Assembly: GCA_049604415.1 (NCBI GenBank)
Contig: JBMYTN010000012.1
Span: forward strand, 40,177 to 104,176
Source: JBMYTN01 sp049604415
GTDB lineage: Bacteria; Pseudomonadota; Alphaproteobacteria; Rhodospirillales; Rhodospirillaceae
Direction: 5' to 3'
DNA: 64,000 nucleotides
Made by a program: the position numbers and the translations under genes. Below are positions 53,851 through 61,288 of the stretch, in pieces (within the stretch, counting starts at the first letter, position 1; each line of letters starts with the position of its first letter). The notes under the pieces were generated by a model. The model was not told the origin of the DNA. It made no database searches and saw only the letters and a list, made by a program, of their open reading frames with translations.

Positions 53851-54630
53851 TTACATGCGGAAAGTGATTTCCACACGACGGTTCAGACGCTCCGGAGTAC
53901 CATCCGGGGTCGGGACCGCCAAGCGCTCTTCACCGTAGGCTTCCAGGGTCATGACCTCGGAAGCAATACCGCGCGCGGCCAGGGCCTGAGCAACGGATTC
54001 AGCGCGGCGCTGAGACAGCTTGATGTTGAAGGCCGGGGAGGCAACGGTGTCGGCGTGGCCAACAACGATCACCTGAGCCGGAACGGTGGTGTTAAACGAA
54101 GAGGAGACTTCTTCCACGGTGGCCATCGCAGTGGCATCCAGGGAAGAGCTACCCAACGAGAAGTAGACCACGAACGGCACCGCCGGGGTCAGGTTCAGCT
54201 TGCAGGCGGCGATATCGTCGTCCTGCCAACCTTCTTCAGCTTCTTGCAGCCAGCATTCCCACATGGCGGTCGCCTTAGCAGCGGAGGCCGGATCAGTGGA
54301 AATCATGGACGGCAGAGCAGCCATCAGAGCGGCATAATCGGAAGCGGCTTCCGCAGCGAAGTCAGCGCCCAGATCGCGGCTGTCCGGAGTGGACGGCTCA
54401 ATCGGACCACCGGCAGCGGCGGCTTTGGCTTTCGCAATGAAGAAAGCCATGTCTTCCCAGTCACCTTCATTGCCTTCGGCCTTGGCCAACGCAACGAATT
54501 CAGGCTGCAGTGCAGCGTAGTACGGATCTGCAGACGGCGCCATGCTCTCGGCACCGTCGATGTCCCAGCGATCGGCACAGGCGGACAGCGCGCCCGCAGC
54601 GACAACCGCGATCATCATCTTTTTGATCAT
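53851..54630 (-). CDS. OmpA-family outer-membrane lipoprotein
   Basis: A 259-aa lipoprotein: signal peptide with lipobox ALSAC (Cys about 19), an alpha-helical region of about 120 residues rich in Ala, Asp and Glu, then an OmpA-like peptidoglycan-binding domain (about 150-258) with VYFSLGSSSLDATAM, VVGHADTVAS, LSQRRAESVAQAL and RLNRRVEITF. The GGAGGAG site 9 nt upstream sets the start. Position of the Arg/Asp pair typical for diaminopimelate binding looks intact. It likely anchors outer membrane to murein, and is terminated by a strong hairpin. Confidence 0.93.
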   Translation of the reverse strand: MIKKMMIAVVAAGALSACADRWDIDGAESMAPSADPYYAALQPEFVALAKAEGNEGDWEDMAFFIAKAKAAAAGGPIEPSTPDSRDLGADFAAEAASDYAALMAALPSMISTDPASAAKATAMWECWLQEAEEGWQDDDIAACKLNLTPAVPFVVYFSLGSSSLDATAMATVEEVSSSFNTTVPAQVIVVGHADTVASPAFNIKLSQRRAESVAQALAARGIASEVMTLEAYGEERLAVPTPDGTPERLNRRVEITFRM

Positions 54631-54995
54631 GGTACGAAACTCCTCCATCACCATGTTCGAGGAACCCGACGAAACGAAATATCCAACCAATAGCCCCGGA
54701 CTTTACGCACCTCGGACCCGGACTATGTACTCTTCCCCGGAACAATTTTGTACCCGTTGCGCCTCCAAACGCCCGGAAACGCTCCTGTTTGTACACAGGT
54801 GTGACCAAGCCGCCACGCTCGTCTTGCAGTAAAACACCCCTTCCAGGGTGCTCACTGAAACGAGAGCGGACATCGGAGACGGATCCAAATGAGCGCGGGG
54901 CTCGAATCCGAGAAAAGGCGAGAACCGAAAAAGCTTTTCGATCCACACGAAAAGACCCAAAATCCCATGCAAACGATGCGATATTGGATCCACTG
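54631..54995. promoter_or_regulatory. Divergent region upstream of the OmpA lipoprotein gene and rlmN
   Basis: 365 bp with no supportable gene. Near rlmN are three short complementary arms: CGAAAA at 54926, TTTTCG within 54934-54940 and CGAAAAG at 54948. Arm two can pair with either neighbour, so two mutually exclusive stems are possible in the leader about 42-70 nt before the start. A second small hairpin CACCC/GGGTG lies near 54836-54851. Confidence 0.5.
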
Positions 54996-56147
54996 ATGGA
55001 TATACAACAAAACACAGGGCGGGTGAACCTTATCGGCCTCTCCCGCGACGAGTTGGCACAAACAATGGTCGGGATCGGAGAAAAACCGTTCCGTGCCAAA
55101 CAGTTATGGCGTTGGCTCTATAATCGCGGCGAAACAGATTTCGCGAACATGACCGATCTTGCTCGCCCCTTGCGAGAAAAATTGGCCGAGTCTTTCCAGA
55201 TTCGCAGACCCGCTGTGGCCCAACAGCAACAGTCTGTGGACGGCACCAGAAAGTGGTTGTTAACCTTTCCGGACGGCAACAAGGCGGAATCGGTCTATAT
55301 CCCCGAAGATGACCGGGGTGCGCTGTGCATCTCCTCTCAGGTGGGTTGTACTTTGACCTGTAAGTTCTGCCACACGGGAACTCAGCGACTCGTGCGCAAT
55401 CTCGGGGCCGAGGAAATCGTCGGACAGTTTATGGTCGCTCGGGATGCCTATGGCGAATGGCCCTCGCCTACGGACGAGACCCGGCTGCTGTCCAATGTGG
55501 TGATGATGGGCATGGGCGAGCCCCTGTTCAATTTCGACAATGTTGCCAAGGCCATACACATCCTGACCGATGGCGACGGGATTGCGCTGTCGAAGCGGCG
55601 AATCACCTTGTCGACCGCCGGTGTGGTGCCGCTGATCCGGCGCTGCGGCGAGGAATTGGGGGTCAAACTGGCCGTGTCCCTGCACGCGGCCACCGATGAG
55701 ATCCGCGACGAGATCATGCCGATCAACAAAAAATACCCCTTGGCCGAGTTGATGGCGGCTCTGCATGACTATCCAGGGGCCTCCAATGCCCGGCGCATCA
55801 CCTTAGAATATGTCATGCTCAAAGGGGTGAACGATTCGGACGCGGATGCCCGGGCTCTGATCGCCCTGGTGAAGGACTTGCCCTGCAAGTTTAACCTGAT
55901 CCCGTTCAACGCTTGGCCCGGCGCGCCCTATGAGTGTCCCCCGGTGCACCGAATCGAACGCTTCGCCGCCATGCTCAATGATGCGGGTTACACCGCCCCG
56001 ATCCGGATGCCCCGGGGCCGGGACATTTTGGCCGCCTGCGGCCAGTTGCGTTCCGAATCGGAAAAGCTGCGCCGCTCGCAACGGGACGCCGCCCAAAAAG
56101 CAGTCCCAGACACCACGCCCGAAGCGGCGACCGGGACCGATGGCTAA
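54996..56147 (+). CDS. rlmN: Dual-specificity 23S rRNA/tRNA adenine C2-methyltransferase
   Basis: A 383-aa radical SAM enzyme. The cluster motif is CTLTCKFC (CxxxCxxC) at about residue 118, preceded by CISSQVG. Family segments GEKPFRAKQLWRWLY, GMGEPLFNFDNV and LAVSLHAATDEIRDEIMPINK are intact, and the second methylated Cys is in ACGQLRSESEK. It methylates A2503 of 23S rRNA and A37 of some tRNAs. A start at MDIQQN was chosen because this matches the usual N-terminus; the frame is open for 69 codons upstream but with unusual composition. Residues after about 360 are a variable Thr/Ala tail. Confidence 0.96.
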   Translation: MDIQQNTGRVNLIGLSRDELAQTMVGIGEKPFRAKQLWRWLYNRGETDFANMTDLARPLREKLAESFQIRRPAVAQQQQSVDGTRKWLLTFPDGNKAESVYIPEDDRGALCISSQVGCTLTCKFCHTGTQRLVRNLGAEEIVGQFMVARDAYGEWPSPTDETRLLSNVVMMGMGEPLFNFDNVAKAIHILTDGDGIALSKRRITLSTAGVVPLIRRCGEELGVKLAVSLHAATDEIRDEIMPINKKYPLAELMAALHDYPGASNARRITLEYVMLKGVNDSDADARALIALVKDLPCKFNLIPFNAWPGAPYECPPVHRIERFAAMLNDAGYTAPIRMPRGRDILAACGQLRSESEKLRRSQRDAAQKAVPDTTPEAATGTDG

Positions 56148-56265
56148 CACCGTTCCAGGACCGCGCCCGACCCAGCCTGTCAAACGGGCTGGCACAGGAC
56201 GCGGTCGCGCCTATACTGCCGCCCCTTCACTCCACAGCGTTGCGTAAAAGGAAAGGTCCGGACAC

Positions 56266-57477
56266 ATGTCCAAGGGTGACATTAAGAAAGTGGTTCTCGC
56301 CTATTCGGGCGGGTTGGATACCTCGATCATCTTGCGCTGGCTGCAAGACGAATATGACTGCGAGGTCGTGACCTTCACCGCCGATATCGGCCAGGGCGAG
56401 GAGCTGGAGCCCGCCCGCGCCAAAGCGGAAATGCTGGGCATCAAAGAGATCTATATCGAAGATCTGCGCGAAGAATTCGTCCGCGACTATGTCTTCCCGA
56501 TGTTCCGGGCCAACACGCTCTATGAAGGCACCTATTTGCTGGGCACCTCCATCGCCCGCCCCCTGATCGGCAAGCGCCTGGTCGAGATCGCCCGCGAGAC
56601 CGGAGCCGATGCGATTTCCCACGGCGCCACCGGCAAGGGCAATGACCAGGTCCGCTTTGAGCTGACCGCCTACGCCCTGCAGCCCGACATCAAGGTCATC
56701 GCGCCCTGGCGGGAATGGGACCTGAACAGCCGGACCCAGATGATCGACTATGCGGAAAAGCACCAGATCCCGATCCCCAAGGACAAGCGCGGCGAAGCGC
56801 CCTATTCCATGGACGCCAATCTGCTGCACATTTCCTATGAGGGCAAAGCGCTGGAAGACCCCTGGGTCGAGCCGACCGAGGATATGTTCCGCCTGAGCGT
56901 CTCGCCAGAAACCGCTCCGGAAACCCCGGAATATGTCGAAGTCACCTTCGAACACGGCAATGCGGTTGCGGTCAATGGCGAAGCCCTGACCCCAGCGGCC
57001 CTGCTGACCAAGCTCAATGAGATCGGCGGCAAGCATGGAGTCGGTCGGATCGATCTGGTCGAAAACCGCTTTGTCGGCATGAAATCCCGCGGGGTTTACG
57101 AAACCCCGGGCGGCACCATCCTGCTCCATGCCCACCGTGCGGTGGAAAGCCTGACCGTCGACCGCGAAGCCCTGCATCTGAAGGACGAGCTGATGCCGCG
57201 CTATGCCAAGCTGGTCTATAACGGCTTCTGGTTCGCCCCGGAGCGGGAAATGCTGCAGGCCGCCATCGATAAGAGCCAGGAAATGGTCACCGGCACCGCG
57301 CGCCTGAAGCTCTATAAAGGCAATGTGATCACCGTGGGCCGCAAGGCCGACCGCAGCCTGTATTCCATGGAGCATGTCACCTTCGAAGAGGATGACGTCT
57401 ACAACCAGGCCGATGCGGAAGGCTTTATCAAGCTGAATGCCCTGCGACTGCGGCTGGGCCAATTGGCCCGCAAATAG
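56266..57477 (+). CDS. argG: Argininosuccinate synthase
   Basis: A 403-aa enzyme that joins citrulline and aspartate for arginine synthesis. ATP-grasp-type PP-loop at the start: KVVLAYSGGLDTSIILRWLQ. Substrate segments: YEGTYLLGTSIARPLI, SHGATGKGNDQVRFEL, SMDANLLHISYEG. C-terminal multimerisation helix is complete (EGFIKLNALRLRLGQLA). It is probably monocistronic, 118 nt after rlmN. A 16-bp palindrome just after the stop codon, AGGGCTCTAGAGCCCT, may act as its 3' hairpin. Confidence 0.98.
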   Translation: MSKGDIKKVVLAYSGGLDTSIILRWLQDEYDCEVVTFTADIGQGEELEPARAKAEMLGIKEIYIEDLREEFVRDYVFPMFRANTLYEGTYLLGTSIARPLIGKRLVEIARETGADAISHGATGKGNDQVRFELTAYALQPDIKVIAPWREWDLNSRTQMIDYAEKHQIPIPKDKRGEAPYSMDANLLHISYEGKALEDPWVEPTEDMFRLSVSPETAPETPEYVEVTFEHGNAVAVNGEALTPAALLTKLNEIGGKHGVGRIDLVENRFVGMKSRGVYETPGGTILLHAHRAVESLTVDREALHLKDELMPRYAKLVYNGFWFAPEREMLQAAIDKSQEMVTGTARLKLYKGNVITVGRKADRSLYSMEHVTFEEDDVYNQADAEGFIKLNALRLRLGQLARK

Positions 57478-57482
57478 CCCTG

Positions 57483-57498
57483 AGGGCTCTAGAGCCCT
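57483..57498. repeat. 16-bp perfect palindrome after argG
   Basis: AGGGCTCTAGAGCCCT reads identically on both strands and overlaps the left end of the inverted-repeat element that follows. It may fold as an argG 3' hairpin without a T-run. Confidence 0.75.
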
Positions 57499-57869
57499 AT
57501 TCGACCTAATAGGATCGATTCTGTTTCTCGATTGGGGTGTACGATCCAGCGGTCAGTCGGTCGCGGAGCGATGCCAAAGCATCGGTCAAGACCAACTTGC
57601 CTCTGGGCGGCCCCCAATCGGAAACCCTGCGGGACGGGTGCATTTGCGCCAATTCCTGCGCAAAAGTCCTTGGCCGTATCGACGGATATGGCCTGCGGAC
57701 TTCTGCTTGATCACGAGCCAATTCCGCGACAATTAAATCGCGGAACTGGCCCCCGCCTTTCGTGTGTCGCATTTTCGAACCGCCGAACCGGTGCCCACTT
57801 CGGCTGAAAATGCTGTGGTCACAAATGCACTCCGTCAGAATGAACCGATTAGTTCGAATAGGGCTCTAG
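57489..57869. mobile_element. MITE-like element with terminal inverted repeats
   Basis: A left terminal arm (57489-57523, starting CTAGAGCCCTATTCGA) and a right arm (57836-57869) are imperfect inverted repeats agreeing at about 31 of 34 positions after allowing one gap. They enclose about 310 bp with no credible protein gene. A TA lies at each outer edge (CTAG), which fits TA target-site use by IS630/Tc1-mariner-type transposases (inference). Inside are an 8-bp hairpin (TTCCGCGA/TCGCGGAA at 57722-57745) and a 45-bp palindromic repeat. No transposase is present, so mobility would depend on one elsewhere. Confidence 0.7.
57769..57813. repeat. 45-bp palindromic repeat, copy 3 (inverted)
   Basis: Reverse complement of copy 1 at 48555 with a single difference. 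Nested inside the MITE-like element, so the palindrome was either carried by it or inserted into it. Confidence 0.9.
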
Positions 57870-57892
57870 CGTTAAAGGGCGGTTTCGCTCTT

Positions 57893-57906
57893 GGCGCTTC
57901 AGCGCC
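57893..57906 (-). terminator. Small hairpin after glycosyltransferase gene
   Basis: GGCGCT-TC-AGCGCC lies 9 nt beyond the glycosyltransferase stop codon, and a further AGCGCT follows. No T-run on the minus strand, so terminator function is doubtful. Confidence 0.4.
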
Positions 57907-57914
57907 GCAGCGCT

Positions 57915-59099
57915 TTAAGACACGGACCCGATCAACTCCACCAGCTTGCGGACCTGGGAGTCCCAACTCCATTGCCCCATGAATTGGGCTCCGGCATTGC
58001 CGATGGCTTGGCGTTCGGCCTGATTGGCATAGGCCCGCTCCATGGTCGCGACCAGATCCTCGACGGTGGTTTCCCCCCAGCCCTTCAGACGCGGGGTGCC
58101 GGTGACCTCGCCAATATCGATTTGCCGGTCAATGGCATAGGCCGTGGGCACATCATTATGCTTGTCGATCAGGTCGAAATGACCGGTATTGGCCGACAGG
58201 ATACAGGGCACGCCGCAGGCCATCGCCTCCATGGCCACCAGATTGGTGCCGCCTTCGCAGCGGTTCGGGAACACCGCCAGATCCGCTTCGCCCAGCAGGC
58301 GGGGCATGGCGCTGTTGGCCACCGGTCCCAGATCGACGATGGAGTCCGCAGGCAGGCCATTGGCCACCAGCCATTCATGGACCCCCAGCTTGCCCCGCTC
58401 ATCCAGGGTCGGCAGGCCGGAGACATGGCGGGAGGATTTCAGGGTCTCCAGGGAGGATTGCCACAGATTGGTCCAGGCCGTCACCAGCAGTGCGTCCGGA
58501 TGGGCGCGTTGGAACTCCCGGAAGGCGGCTATCAAAATATCCTGGCCTTTGCGGAATTCCAGCTTGCCGCCGGAGAAGATGACAAAGCGATCTTTCGGCA
58601 GCATGCCTGCGCGCGGGGCCGGGTGGAACAGGCTCGGCTCGATGCCCTGTGGGCAGAAGCGGGCATTGGTCAGGCCCAGGCCTTCAAGCACCCGCTGGTT
58701 CCAGCTCGACCCGGTGATGATCAAGGGCAGGGCCTTGGCGCGCTCCAGATTTTCCTCTGGCACCGTGGCCGATTCCATAAACAGCACGCCGATATCCGGG
58801 ATGCCCTGCATGCGGTCGGACAGGCCCGCGAACAGCAATTGATCGCCCAGGCCATGGAGCACGCAATGGGGCAGGTCGAGCCGACCGTGAAGCTCCATCA
58901 GCTTTTGGGTCATGCGGAAGGCCTGGATCGGGCGTTCCAGCAGGCGGAGTTCCAAGGGCGTGACGGAAACCTGTTGCGCCAGGGACAGCGGCACGGGCTG
59001 ATGCCCCTGGGTGACCAGACGCAGGGTCAGGTTCATGCCATAGGTGCCCCAGCCACTGGGCAGGCCGACCTGCCAGCCGATGCCAATTTTCATACTCAC
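57915..59099 (-). CDS. GT4-family glycosyltransferase
   Basis: A 394-aa GT-B protein. N-terminal Rossmann half begins MKIGIGWQVGLPSGWGTYGMNL. The C-terminal half has VIFSGGKLEFRKGQDILI and the donor-binding CEGGTNLVAMEAMACGVP with the E-x7-E pair, then ANTGHF. The sugar is not assigned. It is divergent from a run of two TPR-glycosyltransferase-like genes. The start codon is MSMK or the second ATG two codons later. Confidence 0.9.
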   Translation of the reverse strand: MSMKIGIGWQVGLPSGWGTYGMNLTLRLVTQGHQPVPLSLAQQVSVTPLELRLLERPIQAFRMTQKLMELHGRLDLPHCVLHGLGDQLLFAGLSDRMQGIPDIGVLFMESATVPEENLERAKALPLIITGSSWNQRVLEGLGLTNARFCPQGIEPSLFHPAPRAGMLPKDRFVIFSGGKLEFRKGQDILIAAFREFQRAHPDALLVTAWTNLWQSSLETLKSSRHVSGLPTLDERGKLGVHEWLVANGLPADSIVDLGPVANSAMPRLLGEADLAVFPNRCEGGTNLVAMEAMACGVPCILSANTGHFDLIDKHNDVPTAYAIDRQIDIGEVTGTPRLKGWGETTVEDLVATMERAYANQAERQAIGNAGAQFMGQWSWDSQVRKLVELIGSVS

Positions 59100-59365
59100 T
59101 CTGCGCGCTCTTTTTGTCTGGTTTCCCGTCGATGCTGTCGAAACGGGGGATGGGGAGACATTCCGCCCTTTGAAATGGCGATCCTTTCGCCGATGTTAAC
59201 CGGATCTTTGCTCTTCCGGTTCATGACAGAGACGGAATTGCTGTGTTGTGACGCGGTTCTGTCCGACGACCCCGGTGGTTCGGGGCGCTGGGCGGGGTGC
59301 GTCGGCGGCACGCTGTCATGCCTGAGGCAGAAAGTCTACCTCCACGGAAGGGAGTCCGAACCGCT

Positions 59366-59662
59366 ATGTCCGATCTGTTGATGAACCAAATGCAGGTGAT
59401 CCTGTCCAAGCTGTCTGAAGATGTGCAGCGGATGGGCGATCTGTCCACCGACCAGATTAGCACCTTGCTTGACAGCATGGATGATCTGGCGGCCCATGTG
59501 CTGGGCACCAAGGCCGTGGTCGCCGTGATGGCGCAAAAGGCCGGTGTTTCCATGGACGACGTCAATGCTTGGATCGAAGCCAACACCAGCGAAGGCGCCA
59601 GCCATGAGAAGATCAAGGCGGTCGCGGCCAATCTGGTGACCGGCGAAAAGCCCGAGGTCTAA
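59366..59662 (+). CDS. Small helical protein of unknown function
   Basis: A 98-aa protein: two long helices with heptads (LLMNQMQVILSKLSEDVQRM, STDQISTLLDSMDDLAAHVLG) and a short tail. No motif recognised. GGAAGGGAG lies about 12 nt before the ATG, slightly long. It directly precedes the first TPR glycosyltransferase-like gene by 6 nt, so it is probably its operon partner, perhaps an adaptor. A longer in-frame version begins 69 nt earlier. Confidence 0.65.
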   Translation: MSDLLMNQMQVILSKLSEDVQRMGDLSTDQISTLLDSMDDLAAHVLGTKAVVAVMAQKAGVSMDDVNAWIEANTSEGASHEKIKAVAANLVTGEKPEV

Positions 59663-59668
59663 GGCTTC

Positions 59669-61288
59669 GTGGCGGAAGGGGCCGGAGACGGCGCGGCCAA
59701 AGAAGACCGGGCCATACAAGACCGGGCCAAGGATCTTGGCGGTAAGGATCATGGCGGCGAAGAGGGCGGGTCCATAGAAGATGGGCCCGATACCCCGTCA
59801 CCTTCCTTTGCCCCAACCCCTGCCCTAACTCCTGCCCCAAACCCTGCCCGTCCCTTGGCTCCTGACCACGGGCCTGCCTCCGCTGGCGCTGATCCCTTCG
59901 GAAAGCTGTCCGCCGTTCTGGAACAAGGCCGCTTGGACTGGCAGCTTGGCCAGGCGGAAAAGGCCTTGGCCGAGCAGCCCGATGACCCGCGCCGCCTCGC
60001 CGTTTTGGGCGAGGTCTTAACCCGTCTGGGGGACCTGGACCGGGCGCGGGCCTGTTTCACCCGCCAGGCGGAATTGGACCATGGCAGTGCGGCCGCCCTG
60101 AACAATCTGGGCGGCTTGGCCATGCGCGCCGGGGACAGCCGGGAGGCCTGCGGCCTGTTCGACGCAGCGCTGGCCATCGACCCGGACAATGCGGATGCGC
60201 GCTTCAATCGCGGCCTGTGTCGGCTGCGGTTGGGGGCGATACCAGAAGGGCTGGCCGATTATGAAGCCCGCTGGTCGGCTTGGGCGATCCCGAAGCCCGA
60301 TCTTGGCCTGCCGGAATGGCAGGGCCTTGCCGCTGGGCAGGATCCGGCGGGCAAAACCATCTTGCTTTACACGGAACAAGGCCGGGGCGACATGCTCCAG
60401 GCCACCCGGGGCATTGCCGCCTTGGCGGCGCTCGGGGCCCATCCGGTGTTGATCTGTCCGCTGGAGATGGGACGGCTGTTGGCCTCGGTGCCCGGCTTGG
60501 CCGGGTTGATCCCGGCCGGTGCGCCCTTGCCGCCCGCAGACTATGCCGCACCGGTGATGAGCCTGCCGCATTTGCTCGGCTGGACGGTGGCGGATCTGGC
60601 CCGCTGGATGCCGTCCTTGGCCGCTGAGCCGGGGCGGGTTGCCCAGTGGTCCGAGCGGCTGGCGGCGGAGAGCACGCGCCGGGGCGTGACGGGGCAGCCG
60701 GGGTCTCCTGGGCAGCCGGTCACGCGCATTGCCTTGGCCTGGCGGGGCAATCCCAACCATTTGATGGACCATGAACGCTCCGTCCCCCTGAAACTGCTTG
60801 GGGCGATGATCTCGGCTTTAGGTCCGGGGCGGGTCGTGTTGCCCGTGGCCTTGCACCCCGACAGTTTGGGGGTGGAGGAAGACCGGTTGCGGGCGGAATG
60901 CGGGGTGTTCTCGCCGGAGCCCGATCCGGATTGGCGCCAGGATGCCTTTGTTGGCTCCGCCGCCCTGATTGCCGCCTGTGATATGGTGGTGACGGTGGAT
61001 ACGGTGTTTGCCCATTTGGCCGGGGCTTTGGGCCGCCCGGCTGTGGTGCTGCTGCCTGCGGACCCGGATTGGCGCTGGGGCGAGCGCGGTTTGAATTCCC
61101 CTTGGTATCCCACTTTGGCCTTGCTGCGTCGCCGCCCCCAGGAGTCCTCTCAGGATTATGCTCTGCGCGGTCGAGAGATGATCTTAGCGGTGGTGGAGGC
61201 GCTGGAGCAGGAGGCGGCCCGCAGTGACCAAGCCGATGGGGTCGCCCGGTCGGAGGGCGGGGTCCGGCCCGAAGGGGCTGCCCCATGA
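59669..61288 (+). CDS. TPR protein with GT9/heptosyltransferase-like C-terminal domain
   Basis: A 539-aa protein from GTG: a Pro/Ala-rich N-terminus (about 1-75), TPR-like repeats (about 90-200; AALNNLGGLAMRAGDSREACGLFDAALAIDPDNADARFNRG in pieces), then a GT-B-like domain. The end ACDMVVTVDTVFAHLAGALGRPAVVLL and DPDWRWGERGLNSPWYPTLALLRR is the C-terminal segment of many TPR-linked glycosyltransferase-family proteins. The next gene overlaps it by 4 nt. Substrate unknown; protein or lipid glycosylation is inferred. Confidence 0.8.
   Translation: MAEGAGDGAAKEDRAIQDRAKDLGGKDHGGEEGGSIEDGPDTPSPSFAPTPALTPAPNPARPLAPDHGPASAGADPFGKLSAVLEQGRLDWQLGQAEKALAEQPDDPRRLAVLGEVLTRLGDLDRARACFTRQAELDHGSAAALNNLGGLAMRAGDSREACGLFDAALAIDPDNADARFNRGLCRLRLGAIPEGLADYEARWSAWAIPKPDLGLPEWQGLAAGQDPAGKTILLYTEQGRGDMLQATRGIAALAALGAHPVLICPLEMGRLLASVPGLAGLIPAGAPLPPADYAAPVMSLPHLLGWTVADLARWMPSLAAEPGRVAQWSERLAAESTRRGVTGQPGSPGQPVTRIALAWRGNPNHLMDHERSVPLKLLGAMISALGPGRVVLPVALHPDSLGVEEDRLRAECGVFSPEPDPDWRQDAFVGSAALIAACDMVVTVDTVFAHLAGALGRPAVVLLPADPDWRWGERGLNSPWYPTLALLRRRPQESSQDYALRGREMILAVVEALEQEAARSDQADGVARSEGGVRPEGAAP

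Noticed and set aside
57489..57869. Protein genes within the MITE-like element
   Set aside because: Frames are short, lack ribosome sites and run through the hairpins and palindrome.
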